Below, in pieces: positions 61,926-64,000 of a DNA stretch of 64,000 nucleotides. Source of the DNA: Pseudomonas sp. VD-NE ins (GTDB taxonomy: Bacteria > Pseudomonadota > Gammaproteobacteria > Pseudomonadales > Pseudomonadaceae); the NCBI RefSeq assembly GCF_031882575.1, contig NZ_CP134772.1, forward strand, positions 266,001-330,000. Direction: 5' to 3'. The notes beneath the pieces were generated by a model. The model did no database searches and was not told the origin of the DNA. It saw nothing but the letters and a program-made list of their open reading frames with translations. Made by a program: the position numbers and the translations under genes. Numbering within the stretch: position 1 is the stretch's first letter; every line of letters starts with the position of its first letter.

Positions 61926-63703
61926 GCTGAAGTCCCTGTCTCAAGGATGGCAGTGGCTGCTCGATGGGCGTCCATGAACAGACGCGAAGGCGCGCCCGCC
62001 GAGGTGACGTAGTGGTTGTAGTAGCAAGAACCTTCGGCGAGCGGGCCGAGTACCCAAATGTTGCGCACCGGTTCGCCAGCGCTCGATTTCGGGTGGCACG
62101 CGGCGTCGACATCGATGCCGTCGATGCCCGGTTCGTCGGTTCGCGGGCGGATCAGGCCCAGCCGCGCCAGATCACGCACGGGCGCGCAGTCGCTGTTGCT
62201 CACGCCGCTGCTCTGGACATAACCGGCGACGCGTTTGAAGTCGCTGATCGCAGGGCGCGAGCCGGGCTTGAGGAATGTCAGCAGGCCGGCGTCACACAGG
62301 GCGAGCAGGTCGGCGTGGCGCTCTTTTTGCGGACCCGCAACGAGGCGGTTGATCGCCTTGTGCCAACGGCCATAGAACTGCCGATGCGACGCGTAGGTCA
62401 GCCCGTCGAAATCGACGGCCTCACGCAGGCGGTCACGCAGATCGCGCCAGACTTCGATGGCGGCTTTGATCGCCGATTCTCCGCGCCCCAGTCGCGATTC
62501 GTGCAAATCGGCTTCGAGGGTGTCGTAGATCCAGGCGTGATAGTTGTAAGGCAATACTTCTTCGGGCAGTGCGTGGCAGATCAGTGCCTGTGGGTCGATC
62601 GCACCGCCAGTCGCTTCGTAATCGCGCAGCAACGCTTCACAGGCGGCAACACCGGGTTCGCCAGCAACGCTGACGGCCCTGAGTCGCTCCAGCACCTGCT
62701 CTGGCGCTGATGGGCTATGCACGACGGCGACGGCCGCCGCACGCATCTCCAGCAGCATCAGCGGCAGGATGTCCTGTTCGAAGTCCAATTGTCGGTTATT
62801 GCTGCTTGCCCGCAGGGATTCGATGCGCGCACTCGTCAGCAGTACGGCGCGATGGCGCGGGCATTCAATCAGGCCGTTGGGCCGGGTGCGAAACGGCAGC
62901 CCGTCCCGCGACTGGATAAAGATCACCGGCTCCTGGCCCGAAGGCTGATAGGCGTGACTGCCGTCGGCCATGCGCTGGTAGCGCCCGCCCCTGCCGGAGG
63001 TCAGCGCAGCCAGGGTATCCATCGCACCCAGCCCCAGCCCTTCGACCAACACGGTTTCGCCAGGCTCGATGGTGGCGAGGCTGCCGGGCAGCGGATAGAC
63101 ATCATCAACGCGGTCGCGATCCGCCGAGCGCAGGCGACCGGTATGGCCGACCGTCAGAATCAGCCGATCCACGGTGACCGCAGACCCCGAAGCGGTTTGC
63201 AGCAGGTATTGCTGACCCGCGTTGCTCTCGACCGCGGTGACGGCCTGCTGATGCAGGTTCACGCTCACCCAGTGCGGCGCCGTCGCGAGGATTTGCGTGA
63301 AGGCGTCCGCCAGATAGGCGCCGAGCAAATGCCGCGGCAGGAAATCCTGCGGCTCGACGTCACGGCCGACGGCGGCGAGCAGTCCGCTGTCGGCGTCGAC
63401 CTTGATGCGCTGCTCGTGGCACCACGTCAGGAAATCCGCGCCCGGCCGTTCCCGTGCATCCGTCAGGTTTCCGAATGCCGCTGCGTCGGGGAAAACTCCG
63501 AGCTGGCCAGCGACGGTGTTGAGCAGCAGATAGTCCGGTTGATCCGGCCAATGTGCGCCGCTTCCGAGCACGTTCGGATCGAAAATATCGATGACGACTG
63601 GCTGCTCCGGACGCGTTTCAGCAAGGCTCAGCAGGCGTTCGAAAATCGACAGGCCGCGCGATCCGCAGCCCACCAGGCCGATGTGCAGAGGCGCCTTCAC
63701 CAT
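61922..63703 (-). CDS. FAD/NAD(P)-binding protein (NAD_binding_9 type)
   Basis: 593 aa. N-terminal Rossmann motif IGLVGCGSRGLSIFERLL, then GSGAHWPDQPDYLLLNTVAGQ, ILTVGHTGRL and VLVEGLGLGAMDTLAAL. Belongs to the large FAD-binding family found beside amino acid-modifying genes. Reaction unknown, possibly an N-hydroxylase-like or redox step. Overlaps the cyclodeaminase gene by 7 bp. Confidence 0.8.
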   Translation of the reverse strand: MVKAPLHIGLVGCGSRGLSIFERLLSLAETRPEQPVVIDIFDPNVLGSGAHWPDQPDYLLLNTVAGQLGVFPDAAAFGNLTDARERPGADFLTWCHEQRIKVDADSGLLAAVGRDVEPQDFLPRHLLGAYLADAFTQILATAPHWVSVNLHQQAVTAVESNAGQQYLLQTASGSAVTVDRLILTVGHTGRLRSADRDRVDDVYPLPGSLATIEPGETVLVEGLGLGAMDTLAALTSGRGGRYQRMADGSHAYQPSGQEPVIFIQSRDGLPFRTRPNGLIECPRHRAVLLTSARIESLRASSNNRQLDFEQDILPLMLLEMRAAAVAVVHSPSAPEQVLERLRAVSVAGEPGVAACEALLRDYEATGGAIDPQALICHALPEEVLPYNYHAWIYDTLEADLHESRLGRGESAIKAAIEVWRDLRDRLREAVDFDGLTYASHRQFYGRWHKAINRLVAGPQKERHADLLALCDAGLLTFLKPGSRPAISDFKRVAGYVQSSGVSNSDCAPVRDLARLGLIRPRTDEPGIDGIDVDAACHPKSSAGEPVRNIWVLGPLAEGSCYYNHYVTSAGAPSRLFMDAHRAATAILETGTSA

Positions 63704-64000
63704 CTGCGCTCCTCCCCGAAGAAGGAGGGGATGGCGACCGCCGAACCGTCCTTGACCGCGATGTCGTGGATCATCCGGCCAATCGCCAGATCGAGGATGC
63801 CCATGCCGAACGGCGAATAGATCAGCGGCTTGTCCGTGGCGACGTGCAGGTCGCCGCGAATCAATTGCCCGACGGTGCCGGTAACGAAATCACGATGCCC
63901 GTATTTTTGCTCAGCCAGATGCGGCGAGGTATTGGCTTTCAGGCAATGGGTCACGTCGTCGAAGTAGTTGTAACTTTCTTCGATGATCTCGGCGCCGATA
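63697..64000 (-). CDS. Ornithine cyclodeaminase/SbnB-family protein (C-terminal part)
   Basis: About 101 residues from the right edge to the stop. CLKANTSPHLAEQKYGHRDF and YSPFGMGILDLAIGRMIHDIA are the C-terminal blocks of the ornithine cyclodeaminase family, which includes SbnB of diaminopropionate synthesis. First visible gene of the operon; the N-terminal part lies outside the window. Confidence 0.8.
   Translation of the reverse strand, partial: IGAEIIEESYNYFDDVTHCLKANTSPHLAEQKYGHRDFVTGTVGQLIRGDLHVATDKPLIYSPFGMGILDLAIGRMIHDIAVKDGSAVAIPSFFGEERRW

Overview
The window is a high-GC chromosomal segment of a fluorescent-group Pseudomonas. The reasons are the rimABK locus, hslO next to pckA, the Pseudomonas-type REP hairpins, the OprD-family porin, the aguBA pair and the gene content overall. 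It is mostly core metabolism, transport and regulation, with two accessory patches rich in toxin-antitoxin-like genes and small genes of unknown function.

Layout. 1-5.0 kb: the end of an EnvZ-type kinase, the rimA-rimB-rimK operon (ribosomal protein S6 glutamylation control), hslR, a PAP2 phosphatase and hslO. 5.2-6.7 kb: pckA. 6.8-11.2 kb: accessory patch one, with hipBA under an array of four operator-like repeats, an orphan YhfG-like antitoxin gene, and a GxSxG hydrolase-like gene between two paralogous small genes. 11.5-24.7 kb: recQ, a 3-hydroxyacyl-CoA dehydrogenase, two thioesterases, a glycine-zipper protein, a molybdopterin oxidoreductase with fdhD and a LysR regulator, a BON-LysM protein, yrfG, nudE and cysQ. 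24.7-28.5 kb: a DctB/DctD-type sigma54 two-component system and a dTDP-sugar epimerase gene. 28.6-29.1 kb: a DUF3916-like gene broken by one in-frame TGA. 29.3-34.5 kb: a three-part kinase/aminotransferase fusion, then aguB-aguA behind two related palindromes. 35-43 kb: a TonB-dependent siderophore receptor with a Fur-box-like site, a DsbA-like protein, an OprD porin with a terminator in its leader, a 2OG-Fe dioxygenase-GNAT-azlC-azlD operon and a LysR regulator whose end overlaps azlD.

43.4-46.2 kb is accessory patch two: a lower-GC stretch with a RelB-like remnant, a complete Xre/RES toxin-antitoxin pair, a DUF3077-like gene, a truncated Xre-type antitoxin and tRNA-Thr. 46-57 kb holds two methyltransferases, a basic amino acid ABC transporter, a GABA-type permease behind a sigma54-like promoter, tandem lysine-rich paralogs, an alpha/beta hydrolase and a YhcG-type nuclease. 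57-58.3 kb holds small envelope proteins. 58.4-64 kb is one minus-strand operon: ornithine cyclodeaminase family (cut by the window end), FAD/NAD(P)-binding protein, glutathione S-transferase, lactate-permease family transporter and a MocR regulator.

Most notable: (i) a conserved multi-hairpin element upstream of two unlinked small-gene loci (about 9.37-9.58 and 45.28-45.49 kb, minus strand) with compensatory changes in a UUCG-loop stem, which looks like a structured leader RNA; (ii) the unexplained small gene/hydrolase/small gene set at 9.0-11.2 kb; (iii) the hipB operator array with an orphan YhfG-like gene upstream. All functional statements come from reading motifs and from memory of families; no database search was possible.
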